64,000 nt of DNA from Acidobacteriota bacterium. GTDB taxonomy: Bacteria > Acidobacteriota > Blastocatellia > Chloracidobacteriales > JADJPF01. The notes under the pieces are model-generated. The model searched no databases, was not told the DNA's origin, and saw only the letters and a program-made list of their open reading frames with translations. Within the stretch, counting starts at the first letter, position 1. Each line of letters opens with the position of its first letter. This document shows, one piece after another, positions 53,435-62,500 of this stretch. The DNA is taken from contig JACQZQ010000021.1 in the NCBI GenBank assembly GCA_016213785.1, positions 62,001 through 126,000 of the forward strand. The letters run 5' to 3'. A program made the translations under genes and the position numbers.

Positions 53435-55963
53435 TTAATTTTTCTTAGATTTAGTAGATTGTTTAGCTGTATTAGAAATACTAGAAGTATTAGCTGGTTT
53501 TTCTTCCTCATTAAGCCGTTTTGTTATAGAAGTTGTTGACCCAGCCTTTGCTGCCATTTTTTGGTCATTATTGGTAGTAATATTAATAGGTTTTGGTGGC
53601 GGTGCCATACTTCTTTCTGATTTATCTTCAGAATTAAATCCAGGATATTTAATTCTATTATGATAAACACTACATAAGGTTTGAATTAATGACTCTCTAA
53701 CTTGATTAAACTCTCTCATAGTCATTTCGCATTCTTCTAATTGACCATCAGCAATAATGTCATCAGTTATTTTCTTTACTATAGTTCTTATACTCTCTGG
53801 TGTTGGCTCATCTAGTGTTCTTGATGCTGCTTCAGCACAATCAGAAAGCATAACTATTGCAGCCTCACGTGTTTGTGGTTTTGGGCCAGGGTAGCGATAA
53901 TGTTCTTCATTAACTGGCTCACCTGTCTTTGAATATTGAGCTAAAGCTTTATTATAAAAATAATGTAACCGCCTAGTCCCATGATGCTGTGGGATTATGT
54001 CAATAACTTCCTTAGGTAGCCCTGATTCTTGCCCCATTAAAATACCTTTTTTAACATGCCCTGTAATAACGCTAGCACTACGTTTTGGCTCCATTTTATC
54101 ATGAGGATTTGGCCCTCCTCCTTGATTTTCAATAAACATCTCTGGAGCCATCATCTTACCTATATCATGATAATAACAGCCTACTCTAACTAGCAAAGCA
54201 TTTGCACTAATGGCTTCAGCAGCTGATTCTGCTAGACTACCTACTAACATTGAATGCTGTTGTGTGCCTGGTGCTTGAATAGATAAATCTCTTAAAAGAG
54301 GCAAATTCATATTAGAAAGCTCTAGTAACTTAACATCTGTTAAAATATCAAATAAAGATTCCATAATAGGTAAAAGTAAACTTACTAGAGCAGCAGTTAA
54401 AAGCCCTCCTCCAATACCATAAATAATATTGTATACATAAACTTCTATACCTACACTTTGCCTATTAAATAGCATTACAGTAATAATTGCTAAGGCATTA
54501 ATTAAGCCTACTATAGTACCAGCACGAGTAATAGAGTTACGATGGCGATAGCGCTCAACTCCATAAGTAGCCGCTGTAGCGCTTAAAGTTGCATAAATCA
54601 TTAACCCTAAATCCCCGCCAGTTAAAAGCCCTGTAAAAAAACAGACAATCAAGCCACAAAGCTCTGCGGCAATCGCGTCTAGTAAAAATGTCATCATTAA
54701 GGCTGAGGCTGCAAAAGGAATCAAAAACTCATAGCGGATTGGGCTACCAACTAAATCAAATGTCATTGCAACTTGTTGGCAAAGCTCTAAACCTAAACGA
54801 ATTAACAATGTTTGAAAAGCTAAAGTAAAACAAATTACTGAAAAAGATTTAGCACTACCTAGTTTTTGACGTAAAGTAGTTCTACTAGAAAACTTTCTTA
54901 GAGCAAATACTGTAGCTGTCATTAAAATAAATAACCCAATAAATTGCCCTAAACGCTGACGATAACTACTAGCCTGCTGTAAGGCTCTTACTTTTTGTAA
55001 AACTCTGCCAATATAAGGAGTTACAAGCTCGCCTCTACGAGCAATTATTTGGTTTTTACGAAACTGTGTTTCTATTGGCGATATTTGTTGGCGTGCTAAG
55101 GTTTTAGCAGCATTTGTAAGAGATTCACTATAACGTAAATTTGGTAGAACTAAATTCCTAAAAGTAATAGCAATTTGCTTTTTCTCATCATTACTTAATA
55201 GTTCTATATTATCGATTTCATCAGCTAAAGCTTTTTGTGCTCCTTTTAAGTTAACTATATCTCTACTTCTTAGCTCACCTCGTTCATTAGTTTGAATATT
55301 TTGAAAAGTAATTCGTCGTGCAGAAGCCTCTTTTGAACTGTCTGATGTATAAATATACCCACTCATAGTTTTGTCTAGAGCAGATAAAAACTCTTTTTGT
55401 AAAGCCGCATTAAATTGTTTTTTTACAAGCCAATTAAGTAGAACAGTATCTTTTCCTAGAACAGTATCAGATTGAATTGTAGGAACAAAATCTCTTAAAA
55501 ATTTTTCAAATTCTGGAGAGGAAAGCTCTTTTTCACTTAAACCACGATTAAATTTTTCCTTTATCGCAGCCTGATATTTATTTTCCATCTCAGTTAAAGA
55601 TTCATTTAGAGCACTAACTACTTGATTACGAGTTTGTGGATTATATTCAAAGATAGGAGCAACATCTTCTGCTACTTGCTCGCGTAATTTTTCTGTAGCG
55701 TCCTCATCAATAATTGAGAAATCTTGTGGAGCAACAACATCTACACTAACAATTCCATTATTTATAACTGATGTGGTAGAAACCCCTTGATAGGTAACAA
55801 TAGCTAGAGTAAATACTAGAGCGGTAATTATCATTCCAGGAGGAGAACTAATTCTTTCTGGTAATGTGGTTTGTAGTTGTTTAAGGTAGCGCCGCAATGC
55901 TCGCCAACGCTTTTGAATTGTATTACCTAAACCTTCGCTACTTTTTGGCTGTGTACTGCCCAT
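53435..55963 (-). CDS. 7TM receptor-type HD phosphohydrolase (PgpH/YqfF-like)
   Basis: An 842-residue protein matching the 7TMR-HDED/HD family, which includes the c-di-AMP phosphodiesterase PgpH. An N-terminal membrane helix (about 42-60) leads to a large extracytoplasmic domain (about 65-335), seven membrane helices (about 340-560), and an HD domain (about 575-760) with HSMLVGSLAESA, CYYHDIGKM as the HD doublet, IIPQHHGTRRLHYFY, and SDCAEAASRTLDEP. The last 80 residues are a disordered Lys/Thr/Pro tail. Whether the substrate is c-di-AMP is inferred from the family. It follows hflX by 22 bases and is probably co-transcribed; the more common neighbours, phoH and ybeY, are absent. Confidence 0.9.
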   Translation of the reverse strand: MGSTQPKSSEGLGNTIQKRWRALRRYLKQLQTTLPERISSPPGMIITALVFTLAIVTYQGVSTTSVINNGIVSVDVVAPQDFSIIDEDATEKLREQVAEDVAPIFEYNPQTRNQVVSALNESLTEMENKYQAAIKEKFNRGLSEKELSSPEFEKFLRDFVPTIQSDTVLGKDTVLLNWLVKKQFNAALQKEFLSALDKTMSGYIYTSDSSKEASARRITFQNIQTNERGELRSRDIVNLKGAQKALADEIDNIELLSNDEKKQIAITFRNLVLPNLRYSESLTNAAKTLARQQISPIETQFRKNQIIARRGELVTPYIGRVLQKVRALQQASSYRQRLGQFIGLFILMTATVFALRKFSSRTTLRQKLGSAKSFSVICFTLAFQTLLIRLGLELCQQVAMTFDLVGSPIRYEFLIPFAASALMMTFLLDAIAAELCGLIVCFFTGLLTGGDLGLMIYATLSATAATYGVERYRHRNSITRAGTIVGLINALAIITVMLFNRQSVGIEVYVYNIIYGIGGGLLTAALVSLLLPIMESLFDILTDVKLLELSNMNLPLLRDLSIQAPGTQQHSMLVGSLAESAAEAISANALLVRVGCYYHDIGKMMAPEMFIENQGGGPNPHDKMEPKRSASVITGHVKKGILMGQESGLPKEVIDIIPQHHGTRRLHYFYNKALAQYSKTGEPVNEEHYRYPGPKPQTREAAIVMLSDCAEAASRTLDEPTPESIRTIVKKITDDIIADGQLEECEMTMREFNQVRESLIQTLCSVYHNRIKYPGFNSEDKSERSMAPPPKPINITTNNDQKMAAKAGSTTSITKRLNEEEKPANTSSISNTAKQSTKSKKN

Positions 55964-55985
55964 CTTTATATTTTAAGTCCTAGCT

Positions 55986-57701
55986 CTAATTAATTACCGA
56001 GCTAATAAGTTGAGGTAATTCTATAAATTGACCATTAGTTAGAGCAATTTTCCCTAACTGTTCATCAATTTTTTCTAGTAACATATCTAAACTATCTTGT
56101 CTTACTGCTGATATTGCCACTGCATTATGTAGGCGACAAAGATTTTCTATCTCTCTTTTATCTAGTAAATCACTTTTATTAAAAACAAGTAAACGAGGTA
56201 GATTTGCTAGATCAAGTTCTGAAAGAATCTTTTCTACTGAAGCAATTTGATTTAAGTAACGTGGGCTAGCAGCATCAACTAGATGAATAAGCAAATCAGA
56301 ATCTTCCATTTCCTCTAAAGTTGCCTTAAAAGCAGCTAGTAAAGTCTCTGGTAAATCACGAATAAAACCTACTGTGTCATTTATAATTACTTCTTGTAAA
56401 CGAGGAAGTCTAAGAAGACGGCTACGAGGATCAAGTGTTGCAAACATACGCTCTTCAGCTAGTTCATTACTATTAGTTAAAGTATTAAGTAGAGTAGATT
56501 TACCAGCATTTGTATATCCAACAATAGAAATTACAGGTATTCCCTTACGAGTACGTTTAGCACGTCTAGCTTGTCTAGCAGTACGAATACGCTCTAATTG
56601 TTGCTCAAGCATTTTGATTCTTTCACGTACACGACGACGATCTACTTCTAGTTTTGTTTCACCTGGGCCACGACCGCCTATACCACCCATAAGACGAGAC
56701 ATTTCTGTTCCCTTACCTGTTAACCTAGGTAACATATATTTAAGTTGTGCAAGCTCAACTTGGATTTTACCTTCACTAGTTGCAGCTTGTTGAGCAAAAA
56801 TATCTAAGATTAATTGGCTACGATCAACTATTTTTAAGTCAGCCGCTTCATTAATTAAACGAACTTGAGCAGGAGATAAATCTCGATCAAAAATAATCAT
56901 ATCTGCCCCAAGTCTCATACTGCGAATAATTAACTCCTCTAGCTTACCTTTACCTATTAAATATTTTGAATCTAGCTCATGACGGCGTTGTATAACTGAG
57001 TCTAAGACACTTACACCACTAGATCTAGCTAGCTCTTTTAGCTCTTCTAAAGACTCTTGGGCTTCGGCTATTCCACTAGTAGTTACACCTATTAAAATAG
57101 CCCCCTCCTGCACTTTCATTTGTTTTTGTGGTGCAGTAAGTCGCGCAAACTCTTCTTCTAAAGATTCTATAAGTTCCAAAAAATCTTCTGTTAGTTCATA
57201 AGGTGGTCGTGGTTCTAAAAATCCCCAATTACTATTAGAGAAGGCTGTTAATTCTCCTAAATCGCTCCCTTTACTAACAGGTATAAGATGAGCAGCTTTT
57301 ACTAGTCCAGGTAGCCCTGTTCGTAAATCAACATCAATAGCAGCCATTAAATCAAGCCTTAATAAAGCCAAATCCGTTAAGTCATCTTGTGTTAAAGGCT
57401 CACCATGTAGATGAGTATGTAGACACCTTAAACCACGAAAACGCTCTTCACCAGCACGAACCCGCTTAAAATCAGGGAGTTCTATTTTTTTTGCATCACC
57501 TACAATTACGTACTCTATCTGTCCTTTACGATTAACTAAAACTCCTAATTGACGACCTAACTCTAAAGAAAGTTCTGTAAGCAATCTAGCAAAGTCTTGA
57601 GTTACAATATCTTTTGGTGGAATACGACGTTGATAGATTTTTTCTAAACGACGTAATTGGTTAGGTTTTAATCCTCGTGTATTACCGTAAATATTACTAA
57701 T
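55986..57701 (-). CDS. hflX: GTPase HflX, likely AUU start
   Basis: A ribosome-associated GTPase of the Obg-HflX superfamily that splits stalled 70S ribosomes. About 571 residues with the longer start. The HflX N-domain includes LDSVIQRRHELDSKYLIGKGKLEEL and FDRDLSPAQ, then the glycine-rich GGRGPGETKLEVDRRRVRER (about 342-361), Walker A GYTNAGKST (395-403), DTVGFIRDLP, and NKSD. The frame remains open upstream of the first TTG (57584) and encodes a conserved-looking head, including NTRGLKPNQLRRLEKIYQRR, which begins right after an AGGAG at 57709-57713. The only codon at suitable spacing is ATT (57699-57701). First gene before the PgpH-like gene. Confidence 0.93.
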   Translation of the reverse strand: MSNIYGNTRGLKPNQLRRLEKIYQRRIPPKDIVTQDFARLLTELSLELGRQLGVLVNRKGQIEYVIVGDAKKIELPDFKRVRAGEERFRGLRCLHTHLHGEPLTQDDLTDLALLRLDLMAAIDVDLRTGLPGLVKAAHLIPVSKGSDLGELTAFSNSNWGFLEPRPPYELTEDFLELIESLEEEFARLTAPQKQMKVQEGAILIGVTTSGIAEAQESLEELKELARSSGVSVLDSVIQRRHELDSKYLIGKGKLEELIIRSMRLGADMIIFDRDLSPAQVRLINEAADLKIVDRSQLILDIFAQQAATSEGKIQVELAQLKYMLPRLTGKGTEMSRLMGGIGGRGPGETKLEVDRRRVRERIKMLEQQLERIRTARQARRAKRTRKGIPVISIVGYTNAGKSTLLNTLTNSNELAEERMFATLDPRSRLLRLPRLQEVIINDTVGFIRDLPETLLAAFKATLEEMEDSDLLIHLVDAASPRYLNQIASVEKILSELDLANLPRLLVFNKSDLLDKREIENLCRLHNAVAISAVRQDSLDMLLEKIDEQLGKIALTNGQFIELPQLISSVIN

Positions 57702-57713
57702 AGTTATTCTCCT
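57699..57713 (-). promoter_or_regulatory. Shine-Dalgarno and AUU initiation codon of hflX
   Basis: On the minus strand, AGGAG is followed by 7 bases and then ATT, in frame with hflX; an in-frame TAG stands just before the site at 57714-57716. ATA lies one codon group closer but only one base from the Shine-Dalgarno. No ATG, GTG or TTG lies in the conserved head, so AUU, known mainly from infC, is the best candidate. Confidence 0.65.
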
Positions 57714-57780
57714 CTATTAAACTAGATTTGCTTGTTTTTTATAGCTTTTATAGCTTTTATAGCTTTCTACTAATTGTAAT

Positions 57781-59331
57781 TTATATTTTGCTAATAGCTT
57801 TTTCAACTATTGGCTTAATTTTATTACAACTATCTAAGAGTTTTTGCCTGGTGGCAGAAAGATTACAAGCTGCATCTATTTGTTGACGATCCCTAGCCGA
57901 AGAACTTTCTGTTTCTAATTCTTCAGCAATTTTTTGCGACTGTAAAATATAAAAATTTAACTTCATTAAATGAGCATTAGCTAATTGCGGAGAATCAGAA
58001 TGCAGTTTATATAAAGCTAAATTTTCCTGAATCTCTGCAATTAAAGCCACACTACGTTTTAGTACATCATAAGTTAAACGTGTAAAGTAGCTATCACTAG
58101 AAGCAGGCTTAAATGCATCAAATTCCCAGGAAGATAATACTAAAGTAGAGTGAGGAAGATTAAGAATTTTTACTGCTGATGGTCTAGGGCTTGTTTGAAT
58201 ACCTTTGATCATTTCATTAAGCGAGCTTAAACGCTCTTGAAGCCCAGTATCATCAACAGGAGATTCACTATCTAAGTTACGTTCATTAAGTGCTAACGCA
58301 ATATTTTCTACAGCAGGATTGCTTACAGCATATGGATCTAACCCATGTATTCTTGCAGTACGTTGCAACATATCGCGAACCTTTGCCAAATGTTCTAGAT
58401 AAGGCTGTGTTTCATTATAATCTGTTGCAAATAATTCTGAGGAACGGTTAGAAAATTCTATTGCAGAAAACAATCCATCTTGTGAAACAGGATTTATAGG
58501 ATTTTGCATCACTTCAGCATTAGAATTAAGAAGCGCAAGAGAAAACTTCTTAAGTTGCTCATTTTCTTCACGATAAAAATAATTAAACCTATTACGCAAC
58601 TCTACATTTAGCTGAACACATTTAGAAAGCACTTGAGTACTATAAAGACTTTCCCCTAGTTCATTCTTAAACTTACGCACTTCTGCAATTACTCCGCTAG
58701 AAACTAGTTGATCATAAGAAGAAATAGCTCTTACTTGCTCAGTATAATAAATTAACTGAGCAGTTGCACCTAAAGAGCCTACAGGAGGATTATTTCGCCA
58801 TTTCTTAGGTAAAAGCCTAGAAATAGCTTCTTCTAGTTTTTCTTCACTCTCAACATTAATATGTGCAATACCTTGCTCATCCACCCAGGAAAAAGCCCTT
58901 GCAAGTAAGTAATCAGCCTTAGAAAAATCATCTGCTGTTTGTTTATTTTTACCTAGAAAATATTTTGCCCAAGAAGATAATTGTGATTCATCAATATCAG
59001 TACTTTGCTCTAAGTAAGCTCTTAAGTCATAAGGTGAAATGCGTAAATCTAATTGAGCAAACCATTCACTAGTAGCAACTACTTCATGTGCAACAGTTTC
59101 TAGTCTTGTAAGTACAGCAGGAGATGAATTTTTTTGAATTACTTCATATAAAACTTTAAGTGTTCCATATAGACGATTAAGATCAAAAGGTGGCTCTATT
59201 AAGTCCTCATCGCCTAGTTGATAAGATAGTATTTCGTAGTGGTGTTTTATTGACCAAATTAGCTTAAAATCTGATAAAACTCGTTTATAAATTTGTAGTA
59301 GCTTTGGATTTACTGAGTCTTCAGAACTCAC
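57781..59331 (-). CDS. Helical protein of unknown function, neighbour of macroglobulin-like gene
   Basis: A 516-residue, almost wholly alpha-helical soluble protein; no signal peptide, membrane helix or catalytic motif is seen. Long amphipathic helices (for example LEEAISRLLPKKWRNNPPVG between helices, and LQERLSSLNEMIKGIQTS) suggest a scaffold or solenoid. Start is GTG with a GGGGG stretch about 10 bases before. The macroglobulin-like gene upstream ends at a strong terminator 180 bases earlier, so it is likely a separate unit, and it may be co-transcribed with hflX downstream (79 bases). Family unknown. Confidence 0.72.
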   Translation of the reverse strand: MSSEDSVNPKLLQIYKRVLSDFKLIWSIKHHYEILSYQLGDEDLIEPPFDLNRLYGTLKVLYEVIQKNSSPAVLTRLETVAHEVVATSEWFAQLDLRISPYDLRAYLEQSTDIDESQLSSWAKYFLGKNKQTADDFSKADYLLARAFSWVDEQGIAHINVESEEKLEEAISRLLPKKWRNNPPVGSLGATAQLIYYTEQVRAISSYDQLVSSGVIAEVRKFKNELGESLYSTQVLSKCVQLNVELRNRFNYFYREENEQLKKFSLALLNSNAEVMQNPINPVSQDGLFSAIEFSNRSSELFATDYNETQPYLEHLAKVRDMLQRTARIHGLDPYAVSNPAVENIALALNERNLDSESPVDDTGLQERLSSLNEMIKGIQTSPRPSAVKILNLPHSTLVLSSWEFDAFKPASSDSYFTRLTYDVLKRSVALIAEIQENLALYKLHSDSPQLANAHLMKLNFYILQSQKIAEELETESSSARDRQQIDAACNLSATRQKLLDSCNKIKPIVEKAISKI

Positions 59332-59441
59332 AGGTTTAGCGCCCCCAAAACTTCAAAAAATTAAAATTACTTTTGCAATAATAACATATTCTACTAGAGA
59401 GATTTAGTAATTTATTTAAAGTCTTAGTAGCAGTATAAGCA

Positions 59442-59476
59442 AAAAAATCTTAGGATAAGAAATCCTAAGATTTTTT
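59442..59476 (-). terminator. Rho-independent terminator of the macroglobulin-like gene
   Basis: AAAAAATCTTAGGA (59442-59455) and TCCTAAGATTTTTT (59463-59476) form a perfect 14-bp stem with a 7-base loop and a U-tract on either strand. It stands 35 bases after the stop at 59512 (minus strand). Confidence 0.9.
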
Positions 59477-59511
59477 AACAGTCCCAACCATCTAACCCAA
59501 CAAGAACAGGG

Positions 59512-62500
59512 CTAGCTAAACATGTTTCTAAACGCGACTAAAGCCCGACCTAAGATAGAATTACCACTACTACCACTAGGAGCTACAGTAATTTCTAAAA
59601 GTCCAGGATTAGCACCTCTTTCTTCTTCAAACATATTTCTTAGACAAACAGCAAAATGTTGTGGGCTAACTGCTCCTTCTTTATTTACTGTAATAGAAGT
59701 TGCTGCAAGTGAAACTACTACCTCATCCTTTCCTTCAAAATCTATGGAGAATTTTTTTACTTGACCTCCTCCAACAATTCTAGATAGCGCTTCTGGTAAA
59801 CATACCCAAAGTAAATCTCCTACTTTATAACCTTCATTTAATTTAACCTTTAAGCTAATTGCATCTCCAACATTAATTTGACGTTGAGCGCGTCCATCTT
59901 TTTCCACTGAAACTTTTATTGGTATGGTGCTATTAAAGCTAGACCAGTCTTCCTCAATTATTCTAGTTATTTCAACGGGAATAACTCCTTCAATTACATT
60001 AATTGACTCTATTTTATCAGTAGTAGTAATAGCTTCACTCCTAGAAACTCTACTAGCGTTTATTTCTAGTTTTCCACTCCCACTAACTACTTTAGCAGCT
60101 TGAAGTTCTGACATTAAAGCTATTGCGGCTACTGAATCTAGGGTTGAATAAAGTCTTCCATTTTCCCCTAAATCTTTTACAACTTTATTGGTTAAAGCCA
60201 ATGCATTTATATGATCAGAACCCATTCCAGCGCGAAATAGAGTGGCTGCGGCAAAAGAGGCTTCTGCACGCCTACCTACTGAGCCGCCATAATAGTGATC
60301 ATTAACAGGGGCAAGTTGAGTTTTACTATTATCAGCATATTTACGGACTATCTTTAATGCCTGTTCTTTAGCATTACTACTAAAACGTACAGCAGCATAA
60401 GCTTCTTCACAGGTATTAGGATTTTTTGGCGGCCAATCAAGTTTATATGCTGCGCTTGCATCCTTAGCCATTTCCAAACCCTCTTCTATAGCTTTAGCAA
60501 GTGCTGGGCTAGGGCGGCCTATTTCTCTAAGCAAAGATAAATTCCAAAGATAACGCGCAGCCTTAGGGCCATAATAATCATTTGGTTGATTAGAACTCTC
60601 TGGATACATCTTAAATCCTCGCCCTTTTAACCACATTGATTTTTCTCTACGAACTCCCGCAATAATAATTCCTTCTGCTTGACTACGACGTTTTATGTCT
60701 GCTCCAGCAAAAGAATACATTGCACAAGCTGATAGCATTATTGCAGCAGTTTGCTCGCAACATGCATGCCCATAATTTGATGTAGCATCCACTAAAGCCT
60801 GAAAAGGTTTGTCTAGACTAGGCATTACCCTAAGTCCTATTACATCAGAATTTGGTTCTAAAGAAATTTTTTCTCCTTCTCTAACAAAACAAAGCGCTTT
60901 AGATAAATACTTAAATTTACCAGGAATATTAATTCGTTTAGCAACATAGTCAACTCGTTTATTTATAGGGTCTTCAGCCATTACTTCATAATCACCTGCA
61001 ACAGCTAAAAAACTTACTTCAGCCCTTGAAGCATTAATTAATTCTTTTTGGTCTAGTGAGCGACCATCATAGACTAGCTGTACTGGTTTCTTATCACAGG
61101 TTACAATGACTTGGATTTGTCCAGATGTCGATCCTAAATGGACACGTCCTATCGCAGTGTCGGACGGATGGACAAATAAAGGAATATCTAAATCAGCAAA
61201 AACTTCCTTTTCTGCCCTAAAACGTGTTTCACTACTAGCCCAGTCTAAGCCTGAGATAGCAAAAGCTTCTACAATATAATCAGCAAAAGCATCCCCAAGT
61301 TCTAAAGTAATACTTGCTAGACCATTTTTTACTTCTACTAAATCAGCAAAAAGCACTTCTGGATCTTCTACTGTAGTAGGTTTAGAACTACTAGTTCCTT
61401 GCCCTTCAGAATCTTGACTGCTTTCACTTTTACTTACACTTGGCATAGCTTTTTTAAGGCTACCTGTAGGGAATGAGGATTTTCCAGCAGTAACGGGTGC
61501 AGCACCAATAGTTGTAGACTCAAGAAAAGCTTCTGCAACTGGAATTGCACCTGCCCCTGGAGCAGATGCAGGTACTGGCATCATTGGCATAGGTGTAAGT
61601 CCTAGAGTCTGTACTGGAGCAATAGACCTCATTGCAGTTGGCATTGGAATAGAAGCAAGCATAGGCTGACTAATATAATTACGTAATTTATCTTCTGGAT
61701 TACCTAGCATTAATTTCTGAGAAGTTTTTTCAACTAGTTCTTTTATTTGTCCAGCTAAACGGCTAGAAGCTGTATCACTACTAAGTAATCTTGCATCCTT
61801 AACAATTAAATAAACAGCAGAATTGCTATCTGACTCTAATTCAACCTCTATTTTTATTTCGCTACTTGGACGGCATACTTCAGGAAGTTTAATTTTAGGC
61901 ATTATTTCGCTAGGTGATACCACTGCTGCCCAACCTTCCCAAGCTTTTCCTTCTATATAGGCTCCAATAGCTAAAATAGCTGTAGGTGCAGGTATATCAA
62001 TTTCTATTACATCTCCACTAGTTAGCATCTCAAAATTAAATTGTTTTCGTCCGCCTGTCTTTAACATTTCATAAGGTGGATAATCTCGTAGGTTTGCTAA
62101 ATCATCATCATTAATCATATGAGCAAAGTCTATCCAACCATCTTCAATTGCTAAACGAAGTGCTGCAACAGCTTTTCTACAGTCTCCCTCACGAGCATAA
62201 CAACAGGCTATATAATAAGCATAATTTGGATGAGGAGATGAAAGAGTTGCTCGTTTTTCTTCAAACATCACTCTAGCCTGAGCATACTTACCATCATTAA
62301 ATATCTTTTCAGCAAAACGGTAAATTTCATCTTCATTTGCTGGATGAGTAGCAGTATTAGGATTAACTGCCCCGCTACGAGGTGACGGAAAAGTATGATC
62401 AATTGCTACAACACAAACTGACTCTGCCCGAGTACTAGCAATTAAACGTGCTTGAGCGCTATCAACTCTTTCTAATCTAAAAGGTGCATTGGAAATGGTA

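Noticed and set aside
56374-56793. 139-codon plus-strand frame opposite hflX
   Set aside because: Arg/Ser-rich translation typical of an antisense shadow, lying entirely within the GTPase region of hflX.
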